Source: Bacillota bacterium (GTDB taxonomy: Bacteria; Bacillota; Negativicutes; DSM-13327). From it: a DNA stretch of 64,000 nucleotides. Numbering within the stretch: position 1 is the stretch's first letter; the number at the start of each line of letters is the position of its first letter. Both the position numbers and the translations under genes were made by a program. Shown piece by piece: positions 11,886 through 22,367 of this stretch. The stretch spans positions 24,225 through 88,224 of the forward strand of contig JAGFZX010000010.1 in assembly GCA_017889585.1 (NCBI GenBank). The letters run 5' to 3'. The notes beneath the pieces were generated by a model. The model worked only from the letters and a program-made list of their open reading frames with translations. It ran no database searches and was not told where the DNA came from.

Positions 11886-13070
11886 ATGTTAAGAGGAAAG
11901 AATATTGTTGTTGGAGTAGCAGGTGGCATTGCTGTTTATAAAGTGGTGGACATTGTTAGCCGACTTAAAAAACAGGGAGCTAATGTGTATGTTATTATGA
12001 CTCATGCAGCGGCAAACTTTGTTACACCTCTTACTTTCCGTGAAATAAGTGGACATCCGGTAGTGGTAGATATGTGGACTGAGAGTACAAATTGGAATGT
12101 TGAACATATTGCTTTAGCGAATTTAGCGGATTTATTTTTGTTGGCTCCTGCCACCGCAAATATTATTGGCAAAATAGCCAATGGTATTGCAGATGATATG
12201 TTATCTACTACAATTATGGCTACCAAAGCTTCTGTAATACTAGCACCGGCCATGAATACAAATATGTATTTAAATCCTATTGTTCAGGGCAATATTTCTA
12301 AGCTCACTCAATTAGGGTATCATTTTATTGAACCAGGGTGTGGATCCCTGGCATGTGGTACAGAAGGAATAGGACGTTTGCCTGAACCAGAAGTTATTAT
12401 TGCCAAGGTTATGGAAATATTTAAAGGTAAAAATGATTTAGTTGGTAAGAAAATACTCATTACAGCTGGTGGAACTCAAGAAGCGATTGACCCTGTACGG
12501 TATATTGGCAATCGCTCTAGTGGTAAGATGGGCTATGCTTTAGCTAAGGTAGCTGCAGCCCGAGGTGCTGAGGTTATAGTAGTATCAGGACCTACACATT
12601 TATTGCCGCCATCTGGCGTTATAGTTAACTATGTTGAATCAGCTTCTCAAATGCGGGATGCGGTTTTGGCTCACTATGCTGATAGTGATATTGTAATCAA
12701 AGCGGCAGCAGTGGCTGATTATCGTCCGCAAATCAAAAGTACCGATAAAATAAAGAAAAATAGTACCACATTAAACTTGGTATTAGAAAAAACCCCAGAT
12801 ATCTTATTCGAGCTTGGGCAATTGAAAAAGCATCAGATATTGGTTGGATTTGCAGCTGAAACCCAGCAATTGCTAGATCATGCCCAAGAGAAACTAACTA
12901 GAAAAAATTTAGATATGATTGTTGCGAATGATATTACAATGCCTGGTGCTGGATTTAATGTTGATACTAACATTGTTAAGTTGTTATATCGTGATGGTCA
13001 TATGGAAGAACTGCCTAAGATGTCGAAAGAACAGTTGGCGGGGATTATTTTGGATAAAATTCGAGCATAA
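11886..13070 (+). CDS. coaBC: Bifunctional PPC decarboxylase / phosphopantothenate-cysteine ligase
   Basis: VGVAGGIAVYK, APAMNTNMY, ITAGGTQEAIDPVRYIGNRSSGKMG. Confidence 0.96.
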   Translation: MLRGKNIVVGVAGGIAVYKVVDIVSRLKKQGANVYVIMTHAAANFVTPLTFREISGHPVVVDMWTESTNWNVEHIALANLADLFLLAPATANIIGKIANGIADDMLSTTIMATKASVILAPAMNTNMYLNPIVQGNISKLTQLGYHFIEPGCGSLACGTEGIGRLPEPEVIIAKVMEIFKGKNDLVGKKILITAGGTQEAIDPVRYIGNRSSGKMGYALAKVAAARGAEVIVVSGPTHLLPPSGVIVNYVESASQMRDAVLAHYADSDIVIKAAAVADYRPQIKSTDKIKKNSTTLNLVLEKTPDILFELGQLKKHQILVGFAAETQQLLDHAQEKLTRKNLDMIVANDITMPGAGFNVDTNIVKLLYRDGHMEELPKMSKEQLAGIILDKIRA

Positions 13071-13074
13071 TATC

Positions 13075-13150
13075 ATAGAAAACTTGGCTTGTTCCAAGCC
13101 TTAGTTGCCCTTGCTTAGAATTAAGAAAGTGACATAATTTATTGATTCTG
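13075..13150 (+). repeat. Dispersed intergenic repeat family 1, copy A
   Basis: agaaaacttggcttgttccaagccttagttgcccttgcttagaattaagaaagtgacataatttattgattct; reverse complement aligns to copies C and D. Confidence 0.85.
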
Positions 13151-13216
13151 CAAAAAATGTTTGATTTTTTGAGTGTTTTAATTTAAAATTCAATTTAGTG
13201 AATTTAAAATTAATAT

Positions 13217-13321
13217 GCACATCAAGAGATGGTGGAGGGATTGGCCCTATGAAACCGCGGCAACCATTTGGAAATTCCAGAAACGGTGCCAATTCCTGCG
13301 GTATTATCCGTAAGATGGGAG
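13217..13321 (+). promoter_or_regulatory. SAM-I (S-box) riboswitch
   Basis: catcaagagatggtggagggattggccctatgaaaccgcggcaacc...ggtgccaattcc core matches S-box consensus; directly upstream of metK. Confidence 0.95.
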
Positions 13322-13333
13322 AGTGAAGTTCGC

Positions 13334-13353
13334 ACTCCCTTAGGGAGTTTTTT
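13334..13353 (+). terminator. SAM-riboswitch expression-platform terminator
   Basis: actcccttagggagttttttt. Confidence 0.88.
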
Positions 13354-13378
13354 TATTAGTAAGCAGGAGGTAGAGATT

Positions 13379-14569
13379 ATGGAAAAGAAACGTGTATTAT
13401 TTACTTCAGAGTCAGTTACAGAGGGTCATCCAGATAAAATGGCTGATCAGATTTCAGATAGTGTTCTTGATGCAATTATGGCGAAAGATCCAATGGGTAG
13501 GGTCGCGTGTGAAACTCTTGTTACGACAGGACAAGTGCATGTTGTTGGCGAGATTACGACGAACTGTTATGTTGATATCCCTAGACTTGTACGCGAAACT
13601 ATCAAGGAAATTGGATATACACGTGCTAAATTTGGTTTTGATGGTGATACTTGTGGGATATTGGTTTCGATTGGTGAACAGTCAGCTGATATTGCCATGG
13701 GTGTTGATAAATCATTAGAAGCTAAAAAAGGCGAAATTGATGATATTGAAGCTATCGGAGCTGGTGACCAAGGGATGATGTTTGGGTATGCTACTAACGA
13801 AACTCCTGAATATATGCCTTTAACTATATCATTAGCACATAAATTAGCTCGTCGTTTAACTGAAATACGCAAAAATGATGAAGTGGATTACTTACGTCCT
13901 GATGGAAAAACTCAGGTTACAGTTGAATATGAAGATGGTAAACCGATTCGTGTTGATACAATTGTTATTTCTACTCAGCATGGTCCTGAAGTTGAACTGT
14001 CAACAATTGAAAAAGATATGATTGAAAAGGTTATTATACCAATTGTTCCGGCAGATTTGTTAGATGAAAATACGAAGTATTACATTAATCCAACAGGTCG
14101 TTTTGTAATCGGTGGGCCACAAGGTGATGCTGGGCTAACAGGTCGTAAGATTATCGTTGATACATATGGCGGAATGGCACGTCATGGTGGTGGTGCATTC
14201 TCTGGTAAAGATTGTACAAAAGTAGATCGTTCAGCCGCTTATGCTGCTCGCTATGTAGCTAAAAATGTTGTTGCTGCAGGACTGGCTGATAAATGTGAAA
14301 TTCAATTAGCCTATGCGATTGGTGTTGCTCAGCCAGTATCTATTATGGTGGAAACCTTTGGAACTGGGAAAATAGAGGAGGCTGCAATTGCTACGCTTAT
14401 CAAGAAGCATTTTGACCTGCGTCCAGCTGGTATCATTAAAGCATTGGATTTGCGTCGTCCTATTTATCGTCAAACAGCAGCCTATGGTCATTTTGGTCGC
14501 ACTGACATTGATTTGCCCTGGGAACATACAGATAAAGCCGATATTCTGCGCAAAGAAGCCAATCTGTAA
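13379..14569 (+). CDS. metK: S-adenosylmethionine synthetase
   Basis: [42 protein letters not shown]; true start ATG 13379 with SD caggagg; the track N-terminus from 13268 is riboswitch sequence. Confidence 0.97.
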   Translation: MEKKRVLFTSESVTEGHPDKMADQISDSVLDAIMAKDPMGRVACETLVTTGQVHVVGEITTNCYVDIPRLVRETIKEIGYTRAKFGFDGDTCGILVSIGEQSADIAMGVDKSLEAKKGEIDDIEAIGAGDQGMMFGYATNETPEYMPLTISLAHKLARRLTEIRKNDEVDYLRPDGKTQVTVEYEDGKPIRVDTIVISTQHGPEVELSTIEKDMIEKVIIPIVPADLLDENTKYYINPTGRFVIGGPQGDAGLTGRKIIVDTYGGMARHGGGAFSGKDCTKVDRSAAYAARYVAKNVVAAGLADKCEIQLAYAIGVAQPVSIMVETFGTGKIEEAAIATLIKKHFDLRPAGIIKALDLRRPIYRQTAAYGHFGRTDIDLPWEHTDKADILRKEANL

Positions 14570-14596
14570 ACGCGAACTTTATATGTGATATATATA

Positions 14597-14631
14597 AGAA
14601 AGGGGACTCAGAGAGATCCCCCTTCTTTTAC
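14597..14631 (+). terminator. Terminator after metK
   Basis: aagaaaggggactcagagagatcccccttctttta. Confidence 0.8.
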
Positions 14632-14856
14632 TTTTAGCACAAGACAAGTCTTCTTTATAGTATCAGCGTACATGCATAAGTATGTATAGAAAACCCTATT
14701 TTTAACACAAAGATACAAAGCCGCTACTCGGATACAAAGACCACAAAGAAGATATTATAAAAATTCTCTTTGTGACCTTTGTGTTTAACTTGGGTTTTAC
14801 TCTCTGGGATTCAAAAGGACGTGTAACGTTTTCTTATATTGTGAATATCACAGTGA

Positions 14857-17301
14857 ATGGTGGTAAATATGCAACATATAGCCCAAATTTTAGTCAATGT
14901 TGGTACGAGAAGTATTAATAAAGCTTTTTCATATATTATTCCTGTGCACTTAGATTATGTTGGCGTAGGCTGGCGTGTATTAGTGCCTTTTGGCAATCGT
15001 AAATTAGAGGGTTTTATTATTGGCGTGACGGCTGAGGAGAATTCAGAGCAACCTGATTTGAAGCCTATTTTAGATATATTGGATAATGATGTATGGTTTG
15101 ATGATCATATGATGAACACAGCTAGGTGGATAAGTGAGTATTACGTGTGTAATTTGGTTGATGCTATGCGCTTATTCATTCCGGGAAAATCAGGAGTTAA
15201 AAGTATTACAACATATCGCACGAATAAAGGTATTGATATTGATTTGGTATTATCTGCTTTAGCGGCTAAATCAACAGAATATTGTCAGGTATTTATGTAT
15301 ATACATAAATACCCTACAATCAATTCAGCGAGATTGGAAAAACAATTTGGACCAACTGTTTTAAAAATAGTACGTTATTTAGTGCGTAAACAAGTAGTAA
15401 TAGGGGAAGCTGCTATTAAGAAAACAGCCTCTCATCGCTATAAAAATACAGTGCGCTTAGCAGCCAGTCATGAGGTCGCACATTCTTTTATTGATAGTTT
15501 TAGCCGAAAACCAGCACAATGCCGATTGTTAGCTTATTTAATAACTCATGACCAGTTAGCCTATGATGATTTTGAAAAGAACAACATCAGTCATGATGCT
15601 GTTAAAAAATTAATACAGATTGGTATGGTAGTCATTGAAAAAGTTCAGGTTATACGTGATAGCTATGCTAATATATGTAAGGCAGCTACTCAGGTATCCT
15701 TAACCATAGAACAGGAGCAGGCCTTGAGATCAATTGTACCTAAAATGCAAGCAAAGGAATATCATTCTTTTTTGCTGCATGGTATTACTGGCAGTGGTAA
15801 AACCCAGGTTTATATTGAGGCTGTGGCAGTGGCTAGGCAGAATCATCGTCAGGCCATTGTTTTGGTGCCAGAAATTGCTTTGACTAGCCAAATTGTCGGA
15901 CGTTTTAAGGCGAGATTTGGTGATGATGTGGTAGTTATGCATAGCAAATTATCTACAGGTGAACGTTATGATGCTTGGCAACGGCTGCGTACTAAGCAAG
16001 CTGGTATTGTTATTGGCGCACGTTCAGCAGTTTTTGCTCCTCTCCCGAATTTAGGAATTATTATTATGGATGAGGAACATGAATTCACTTATAAACAGGA
16101 AGAAACGCCCCGGTATCATACTAGGCAAGTGGCCCTTACTAGAGCGCGCCTGGCAGGTGGAGTTGTGGTTATGGGGAGTGCTACCCCGGCAGTTGAAACC
16201 TATTATGAGGCATTAAATAATCAGCATACTATGTTATCTATGTCTAAGCGTATTGCTGATGCGGCTTTGCCAGAGGTTACCGTTGTTGATATGCGTGAGG
16301 AACTACGCCAGAAAAGACGCAGTGTTATATCTTTGCCACTTCAAGAACTACTAGCCGCGACCATAACCAACGGCCAACAGGCTATTATTTTACTTAATCG
16401 TCGTGGTTATGCTACCTTTGTTATGTGTCGTGAATGCGGGCATATTGTCCGTTGCAAGCATTGTGATATTTCTCTTGTTTATCATTCGGTGGGCAATATA
16501 CTGCGTTGTCATTATTGCCAGTCTATCGAAAAGACGCCTGATATTTGCCCAGCATGTAGTAGTCGCTACATTCGCTTTTTTGGTACAGGGACACAAAAGT
16601 TAGAAGAAAATTTAGTGAAGTTGTTTCCAAGTATACGCATTGTACGGATGGATCAAGATACTACTGGTGGTAAAATGACTTATGATCGTATTTTAGAGGC
16701 ATTTGCTAAGGGAGAATATGACGTGTTGCTTGGTACGCAAATGGTGGCAAAAGGCCATGATGTTAAAAATGTTACCGCAGTAGGTATTATCGCTGCTGAT
16801 AGTATATTGAATCTGCCTGATTTTAGGGCTTCAGAACGTGTATTTGCTTTGCTGACCCAAGCTGCAGGCCGTGCAGGACGGGGGGATAAACCAGGCAAAG
16901 TAGTGGTGCAAACTTATAATCCGGAGCATTATGCAGTACGGGCTGGAGCTGAGCATGATTATCATACATTTTATCAAACCGAGATTGGTTATCGGAAAAG
17001 TCTTTGTTATCCGCCATTTGGACAAATACTTAAATTGACGATTCAAGCTGATCAGGAAAGTAAGGCTCGTGCTCAGGCGGATAAAATTATAAAAGAGTTG
17101 AAATCTATGTTGGATAATCCTCATAATAGTGAGGTAATAGGGCCTTTCCCTGCGCCAATTGCCAAAGTTAAGGATATTTTTCGCATGAATATATTAATAA
17201 AAACAAATAATCTTGCTCCTGTGAAATCATATATTATATCAATGGGCCTGACAATGCGTCCTGATGTTATTATCGATGTGGAGCCTATCAGTATAATGTA
17301 G
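14857..17301 (+). CDS. priA: Primosomal protein N' (replication restart helicase)
   Basis: GITGSGKTQVYIEA, DEEHEFTYKQ, zinc-binding CRECGHIVRCKHCDISL / CHYCQSIEKTPDICPAC. Confidence 0.96.
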   Translation: MVVNMQHIAQILVNVGTRSINKAFSYIIPVHLDYVGVGWRVLVPFGNRKLEGFIIGVTAEENSEQPDLKPILDILDNDVWFDDHMMNTARWISEYYVCNLVDAMRLFIPGKSGVKSITTYRTNKGIDIDLVLSALAAKSTEYCQVFMYIHKYPTINSARLEKQFGPTVLKIVRYLVRKQVVIGEAAIKKTASHRYKNTVRLAASHEVAHSFIDSFSRKPAQCRLLAYLITHDQLAYDDFEKNNISHDAVKKLIQIGMVVIEKVQVIRDSYANICKAATQVSLTIEQEQALRSIVPKMQAKEYHSFLLHGITGSGKTQVYIEAVAVARQNHRQAIVLVPEIALTSQIVGRFKARFGDDVVVMHSKLSTGERYDAWQRLRTKQAGIVIGARSAVFAPLPNLGIIIMDEEHEFTYKQEETPRYHTRQVALTRARLAGGVVVMGSATPAVETYYEALNNQHTMLSMSKRIADAALPEVTVVDMREELRQKRRSVISLPLQELLAATITNGQQAIILLNRRGYATFVMCRECGHIVRCKHCDISLVYHSVGNILRCHYCQSIEKTPDICPACSSRYIRFFGTGTQKLEENLVKLFPSIRIVRMDQDTTGGKMTYDRILEAFAKGEYDVLLGTQMVAKGHDVKNVTAVGIIAADSILNLPDFRASERVFALLTQAAGRAGRGDKPGKVVVQTYNPEHYAVRAGAEHDYHTFYQTEIGYRKSLCYPPFGQILKLTIQADQESKARAQADKIIKELKSMLDNPHNSEVIGPFPAPIAKVKDIFRMNILIKTNNLAPVKSYIISMGLTMRPDVIIDVEPISIM

Positions 17302-17387
17302 AGGTTTTGCTTAATAGAAAGCATGGATTTTTACATGTTTTTATGATAGAATTTGGCATGATTTATTAAAAATTAAGGAGGGCTATA

Positions 17388-17840
17388 ATGAGCATTCTGG
17401 GAATTAGAAAAGCTGGAGATAAGATATTAAAGGAAAAAGCCCAGCCAGTAATAAAAATTGATAAAAAAATTAAAAAACTCCTTGATGAGATGGCAGAAAC
17501 TATGGATAATGCTGATGGAGTCGGACTCGCTGCCCCTCAAGTAGGCGTATCCCTGAGGGTTATTATTATTGATGTAGGTGAGGGGTTAATTGAACTTATA
17601 AATCCAGTGATCACCAAAAGTGAAGGCTCAGAACGCGGTAATGAAGGCTGTTTGAGTATTCCAGGAGTATTTGGTGAAGTCGAGCGATATACTGAAGTTA
17701 CAGTAGAAGGATTAAATCGCTTTGGTAAGAAGGTGAATATCACAGGAACTGGCTTGCTAGCTAGAGCCTTGCAACATGAAATTGATCATCTTGAGGGCAT
17801 ATTATTTATTGAAAAAGCACAAACCATTCATAAGGGGTAA
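17388..17840 (+). CDS. def: Peptide deformylase
   Basis: [27 protein letters not shown] motifs. Confidence 0.97.
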   Translation: MSILGIRKAGDKILKEKAQPVIKIDKKIKKLLDEMAETMDNADGVGLAAPQVGVSLRVIIIDVGEGLIELINPVITKSEGSERGNEGCLSIPGVFGEVERYTEVTVEGLNRFGKKVNITGTGLLARALQHEIDHLEGILFIEKAQTIHKG

Positions 17841-18787
17841 TGAGAATGTCAGATTTACGTGTGGTATTTATGGGGACGCCAGATTTTGCCGTCCCGTGTT
17901 TAGATATGTTAGTTGCAAAACAGTATAATATTGTCGCAGTCGTCTCCCAACCTGACCGTCCCAAAGGCCGGGGGCAAAATTTGGCTCAGTCTCCTGTAAA
18001 GCAAGCGGCATTAGCCTATGGTCTGACTGTACTACAACCGAATAAAGTAAAAGAGGCTGATTTTCAAACAGAGTTATCTTTGTTAAAGCCTGATCTGATT
18101 ATTGTAGTGGCATTTGGGCAGCTATTACCTAAAGCTATATTAGACTTACCGCCACTAGGCTGTATTAATGTACATGCTTCATTGTTACCTTATTATCGCG
18201 GTGCTGCACCGATTCATTGGGCAGTAATTAATGGAGAACAAGTAACTGGTGTTACGACGATGTATATGGATGTGGGCATGGATACTGGTGATATGATTTT
18301 AAAAGATGAAGTGCAGATTGCAGAGTATGAAACAACAGGCATGATCCATGATAAACTAAAAGAAAGTGGTGCTAAATTACTGAGTGAAACAATACAACTA
18401 ATTGCTACAGATAAGGCTCCGCGCACTGCGCAAAATCATGAATCTGCTACCTATGCGACCATGCTGAATAGAGAAGTGGAGGCAATTGACTGGCAAAAAT
18501 CAGCCAATGATATTCATAACTTAGTGCGCGGACTTAATCCTTGGCCTGGTGCTTACTGCTCTTATCAAGATAAAAATTTAAAAATTTGGCAGACTAGAAC
18601 GTATGAGAAAGATGCACCGATTACTAAGCCTGGTAAAATCGTAAAAATAACCGCTGATGGTTTTGTTGTAGAAACTGGACAGGGGATGTTGGAAGTATTA
18701 GAAGCTCAGCCAGCTAGTAAACGCCGGATGAGCGCTAAAGATTTTGTGTGCGGTTATGGCATCGCTGTGGGCGATATATTGGGATAG
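17840..18787 (+). CDS. fmt: Methionyl-tRNA formyltransferase (ATG 17846 is an alternative start)
   Basis: VVFMGTPDFAVPCL, HASLLPYYRGAAPIHWAVINGE. Confidence 0.97.
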   Translation: MRMSDLRVVFMGTPDFAVPCLDMLVAKQYNIVAVVSQPDRPKGRGQNLAQSPVKQAALAYGLTVLQPNKVKEADFQTELSLLKPDLIIVVAFGQLLPKAILDLPPLGCINVHASLLPYYRGAAPIHWAVINGEQVTGVTTMYMDVGMDTGDMILKDEVQIAEYETTGMIHDKLKESGAKLLSETIQLIATDKAPRTAQNHESATYATMLNREVEAIDWQKSANDIHNLVRGLNPWPGAYCSYQDKNLKIWQTRTYEKDAPITKPGKIVKITADGFVVETGQGMLEVLEAQPASKRRMSAKDFVCGYGIAVGDILG

Positions 18788-18793
18788 AGGTGA

Positions 18794-19585
18794 ATGTTCA
18801 TGATTGAGGTGATTGCTCGTCCTAAGAAACGACTGTTTTTAGCACTGATACTTGCCAGTTTGTGTTTAGCCACTCTTTCTACATATGGATTATGGATGGT
18901 AAGTTTTCCCGGACTGGCAAACATTAGTGCCTATTTACCAGTTATTTTGGGAATATTATTGGCAGTGGTGTTGTTGTCGATTGGGATTGGAGTTGGTGGT
19001 ATTATTTTAACAATCTTAGGTTTTTCCACCTTATCATTTTTCCAAGGACCAGCTTGGTCGTCCATTCAGTTGTTATTTCCTCTAGCCATTAGAATTGGCA
19101 AATGTTTTGATGTAGAAAAAGAACGAGTAGAACGTTCTTTTATTGAGGTCAGTAATCATTTGATTCATGCAAAATGTATTAAAGTTAAACCTGATAATTT
19201 ATTAATTCTGACACCCCATTGTATTCAGCAGGAGTCTTGTCAGTTTAAAGTGACCCATGATATAGGGAATTGCCGCCAGTGTGGTGCTTGTCAGGTAGGT
19301 GAATTGTTAAATATTTCCAGGAAATATGGTGTGCATGTAGCAATTTCTACTGGTGGAACACTCGCCCGTAAGATTATTAAGACTCTAAGGCCCCATGCTG
19401 TTTTGGCTATTGCCTGCGAACGAGATTTGACTAGCGGTATTCAAGATGTTTTTCCGCTACCAGTGATTGGTGTTTTAAATGAACGGCCTAATGGTCCATG
19501 TTGCAATACCAGAATTGATATTAAGCGAGTGGAAAAGGCGGTACAAGACTTTATTGCGGAATCAGAAAGTAGAACCCTTTCTTGA
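18794..19585 (+). CDS. DUF116 family membrane/Cys-rich protein
   Basis: N-terminal TM segments, CRQCGACQVGELL, lies between fmt and rsmB; last codons lie inside repeat copy C. Confidence 0.8.
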   Translation: MFMIEVIARPKKRLFLALILASLCLATLSTYGLWMVSFPGLANISAYLPVILGILLAVVLLSIGIGVGGIILTILGFSTLSFFQGPAWSSIQLLFPLAIRIGKCFDVEKERVERSFIEVSNHLIHAKCIKVKPDNLLILTPHCIQQESCQFKVTHDIGNCRQCGACQVGELLNISRKYGVHVAISTGGTLARKIIKTLRPHAVLAIACERDLTSGIQDVFPLPVIGVLNERPNGPCCNTRIDIKRVEKAVQDFIAESESRTLS

Positions 19586-19634
19586 TTCCAAGTAAGGGCA
19601 ACTAAGGCTTGCTGCAAGCTAAGTTTTCTTTACC
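19558..19634 (-). repeat. Dispersed intergenic repeat family 1, copy C, overlapping the 3' end of the DUF116 gene
   Basis: ggaatcagaaagtagaaccctttcttgattccaagtaagggcaactaaggcttgctgcaagctaagttttcttta aligns end to end with copy D. Confidence 0.88.
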
Positions 19635-19661
19635 TAATATGTAAATAGAGAAGGTGTTTTT

Positions 19662-21002
19662 TTGGATGCTAGAGAAGTAGCTCTCAAAATTATTAATGAT
19701 GTAGTGAACAATAATGCTTATGCTAATATAGCTTTAGCACGGGAAATTAACCGCCAAAAACTTTCTGATCAAGATCGTCGATTTATTACTGAACTGGTAT
19801 ATGGAACAATTAAGGCAAAGGCAACCTTGGATTGGATGATCAGTTTTTATATAAACAGGCCAATCGATAAAATAGCGCCAGTTATTTTAAATATTTTACG
19901 CATAGGCATGTATCAAATGTTTTTTTTGTCAAAGATACCTGTATCGGCAGCTTGTAATCAAGCTGTGGAATTGACTAAAAAATATGGACATCTTGGTACT
20001 GTCAAGTTTGTAAATGCGGTACTGCGAAATGCTGGTCGTACTCCTGAAAAAATAGTGTATCCAGATAAACAGAAGCAAATAGTCAAGTTTTTAGCGTTAA
20101 CGTATTTTCACCCTGAATGGTTAGTGTCTAGGTGGGTAAAAAGACTCGGGGCTGAAGGGGCTGAGGAATTATGCCGGATTAATAACATGACACCTCTCCT
20201 GTGCTTGCGCACCAATACATTGAAGAATACCCGTGATGAACTACTGACTATTCTAGAAGGTGAAGGTTTCATAGCTGAACCTTCAACGTGGACTCCCGAA
20301 GGCATTGTATGTCACAGTTCGCCGGCTCTTAGTACATTGAAATCTTTACATGAGGGATTATTTCAAATACAAGATGAGAGTTCTATGTTAGTTGCTCATG
20401 TTCTAGGGTCTCAGCCAGGAGAGTTTATTATTGATGCTTGCGCTGCACCAGGAGGTAAAAGTACTCATATCGGGGCTTTGATGCAAAATAAAGGACATAT
20501 ATTATCTATTGATATACATGAACATAAATTGGCTCTGATTCAGGAAAATGCCCAGCGATTAGGTATTAGTATTATCGAAACCGCGCTACTCAATGCCACA
20601 ACAATTGGCAGTCAGTATCTCGGCAAAGCAGATCGGGTACTTGTTGATGCGCCTTGTTCTGGACTTGGGGTTTTGCGGCGTAAGGCTGATTCACGGTGGC
20701 GCAAAGAGGAGTCCATGTTACAAGAATTACCAATATTACAAAAGGCAATTCTACACAGTGCTGCTGATTGTGTAAAAGTAGGTGGCATTTTAGTATATAG
20801 TACTTGTACAACAGAGCCTGAAGAAAATCAAGCAGTTGTAGAAAGTTTCCTTCATGATAGACAAGATTTCGTGTTGCAAAAGACAAGTAGCTTTCTCCCT
20901 GCTCTCGGTCATGATGCTGATATGGTTCAGTTATGGCCTCATATTGATCATGTGGATGGTTTCTTCATTGCAAGATTAACGCGAGTGAATATAGGTGATT
21001 GA
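19662..21002 (+). CDS. rsmB: 16S rRNA (cytosine-C5)-methyltransferase
   Basis: NusB-like N-terminus; DACAAPGGKSTHI, DAPCSGLGVLRRKAD, STCTTEPEEN. Confidence 0.95.
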   Translation: MDAREVALKIINDVVNNNAYANIALAREINRQKLSDQDRRFITELVYGTIKAKATLDWMISFYINRPIDKIAPVILNILRIGMYQMFFLSKIPVSAACNQAVELTKKYGHLGTVKFVNAVLRNAGRTPEKIVYPDKQKQIVKFLALTYFHPEWLVSRWVKRLGAEGAEELCRINNMTPLLCLRTNTLKNTRDELLTILEGEGFIAEPSTWTPEGIVCHSSPALSTLKSLHEGLFQIQDESSMLVAHVLGSQPGEFIIDACAAPGGKSTHIGALMQNKGHILSIDIHEHKLALIQENAQRLGISIIETALLNATTIGSQYLGKADRVLVDAPCSGLGVLRRKADSRWRKEESMLQELPILQKAILHSAADCVKVGGILVYSTCTTEPEENQAVVESFLHDRQDFVLQKTSSFLPALGHDADMVQLWPHIDHVDGFFIARLTRVNIGD

Positions 21003-22057
21003 GTATGAAAATTGATATTTTTGGTATGTTTGTCCATGAAATAGCGGCTTCAATTCAGCCCTATGGTTTGCCCAAATTCCGTGCGGAACAAATTGCAAAA
21101 TGGATATATCAGCATGGTGTAGATGATTTTGAAAATATGACTAATTTATCTAAAGATCACCGAGTGTTGCTCGCAGAACACTTTGTAATTCATACAGCGC
21201 TAGCTCAAGCAATTGAGAAATCCACTGATGGTAAAACCAGTAAATATTTATTAAGGTTCCATGATGGCATGGCAGTAGAAACTGTACTCATGCGTCAGCC
21301 TTATGGTAATAGTGTTTGCGTATCCACTCAGGTTGGGTGCGCTATGGGTTGTGTGTTTTGTGCTTCTACATTGAATGGCATTACGAGAAATTTAACTGCA
21401 GGCGAAATTTTAGCCCAAGTTCTGTATGTGAATAAGCTCTTACAGCAAGAACAGGCTCATGTGAATACTATTGTCATTATGGGATCTGGCGAGCCCTTAG
21501 CTAATTATAATCATGTAGTGAAATTTATGCGTGTGATTCATGCAGATTATTGCCTTAATATTAGTTACCGCAGTATTACTTTATCCACATCGGGTTTGGT
21601 ACCGGAAATAGATCAATTAGCGAATGAAGGGTTACCAGTGACCTTATCGATTTCATTACATGCACCTAATAATGAAATTCGTTCAGAGTTAATGCCGATC
21701 AATAACCGATATCCATTAGTAGAGGTAATGGCGGCAGCTAATCGTTATGCACAGCAGACAGGTAGGCAGGTTACTTATGAATATATACTCATTGCTGATG
21801 TGAATGATCAGGCACAACATGCTAAGCAATTAGCCACATTAATGAGAGGGCGACTAGCAAATGTAAATCTGATTCCTGTTAATTCAGTCATTGAGCGGGG
21901 ATTATTACGGCCTAGCAATAAGCAAGTACAACTCTTTGAACAAATTCTTCTGGAACGAAAAATAAATGTTACAGTGCGACGTGAAATGGGAAGCGATATC
22001 TTGGCTGCCTGTGGACAGCTTCGACATAAAGTATTAAACGAAATTAATATTGACTGA
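20999..22057 (+). CDS. rlmN: 23S rRNA/tRNA adenine-C2 methyltransferase (radical SAM)
   Basis: GCAMGCVFCASTLNG radical SAM motif, MGSGEPLANYNHVVKFMRV. Confidence 0.96.
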   Translation: MSMKIDIFGMFVHEIAASIQPYGLPKFRAEQIAKWIYQHGVDDFENMTNLSKDHRVLLAEHFVIHTALAQAIEKSTDGKTSKYLLRFHDGMAVETVLMRQPYGNSVCVSTQVGCAMGCVFCASTLNGITRNLTAGEILAQVLYVNKLLQQEQAHVNTIVIMGSGEPLANYNHVVKFMRVIHADYCLNISYRSITLSTSGLVPEIDQLANEGLPVTLSISLHAPNNEIRSELMPINNRYPLVEVMAAANRYAQQTGRQVTYEYILIADVNDQAQHAKQLATLMRGRLANVNLIPVNSVIERGLLRPSNKQVQLFEQILLERKINVTVRREMGSDILAACGQLRHKVLNEINID

Positions 22058-22118
22058 GGCTTTTGGTATCAGGTTAAACAGAGAGCTCTTTTTCAGCAGG
22101 AAACGGTGGATTATTGAT

Positions 22119-22157
22119 AAAAGATCTACAAGCATGTTCTGACTTGTAGATCTTTTT
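22119..22157 (+). terminator. Rho-independent terminator after rlmN
   Basis: aaaagatctacaagcatgttctgacttgtagatcttttt. Confidence 0.9.
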
Positions 22158-22367
22158 CGTAAATATTAAAACGCATTATTTCGGCTCTGAAGGATTTTTA
22201 ATTAGAAAATTCGGCTGTTTATAAACAATAATCGACAAATGCGATTTATTTTGCTATTATTAGTTTCGTAGAAAATAATAATAGCAAAAAGTAATCATTG
22301 ATGAAGCTATGCATGGGTTGAGGAGATCCACTTTCAGATCATCATTCATAAAGAGGAGCTTTATAAA

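Noticed and set aside
13268-13378. N-terminal extension of MetK in the ORF track ([15 protein letters not shown]...)
   Set aside because: It is the SAM-I riboswitch and its terminator read in frame; the real start is ATG 13379 with an SD.
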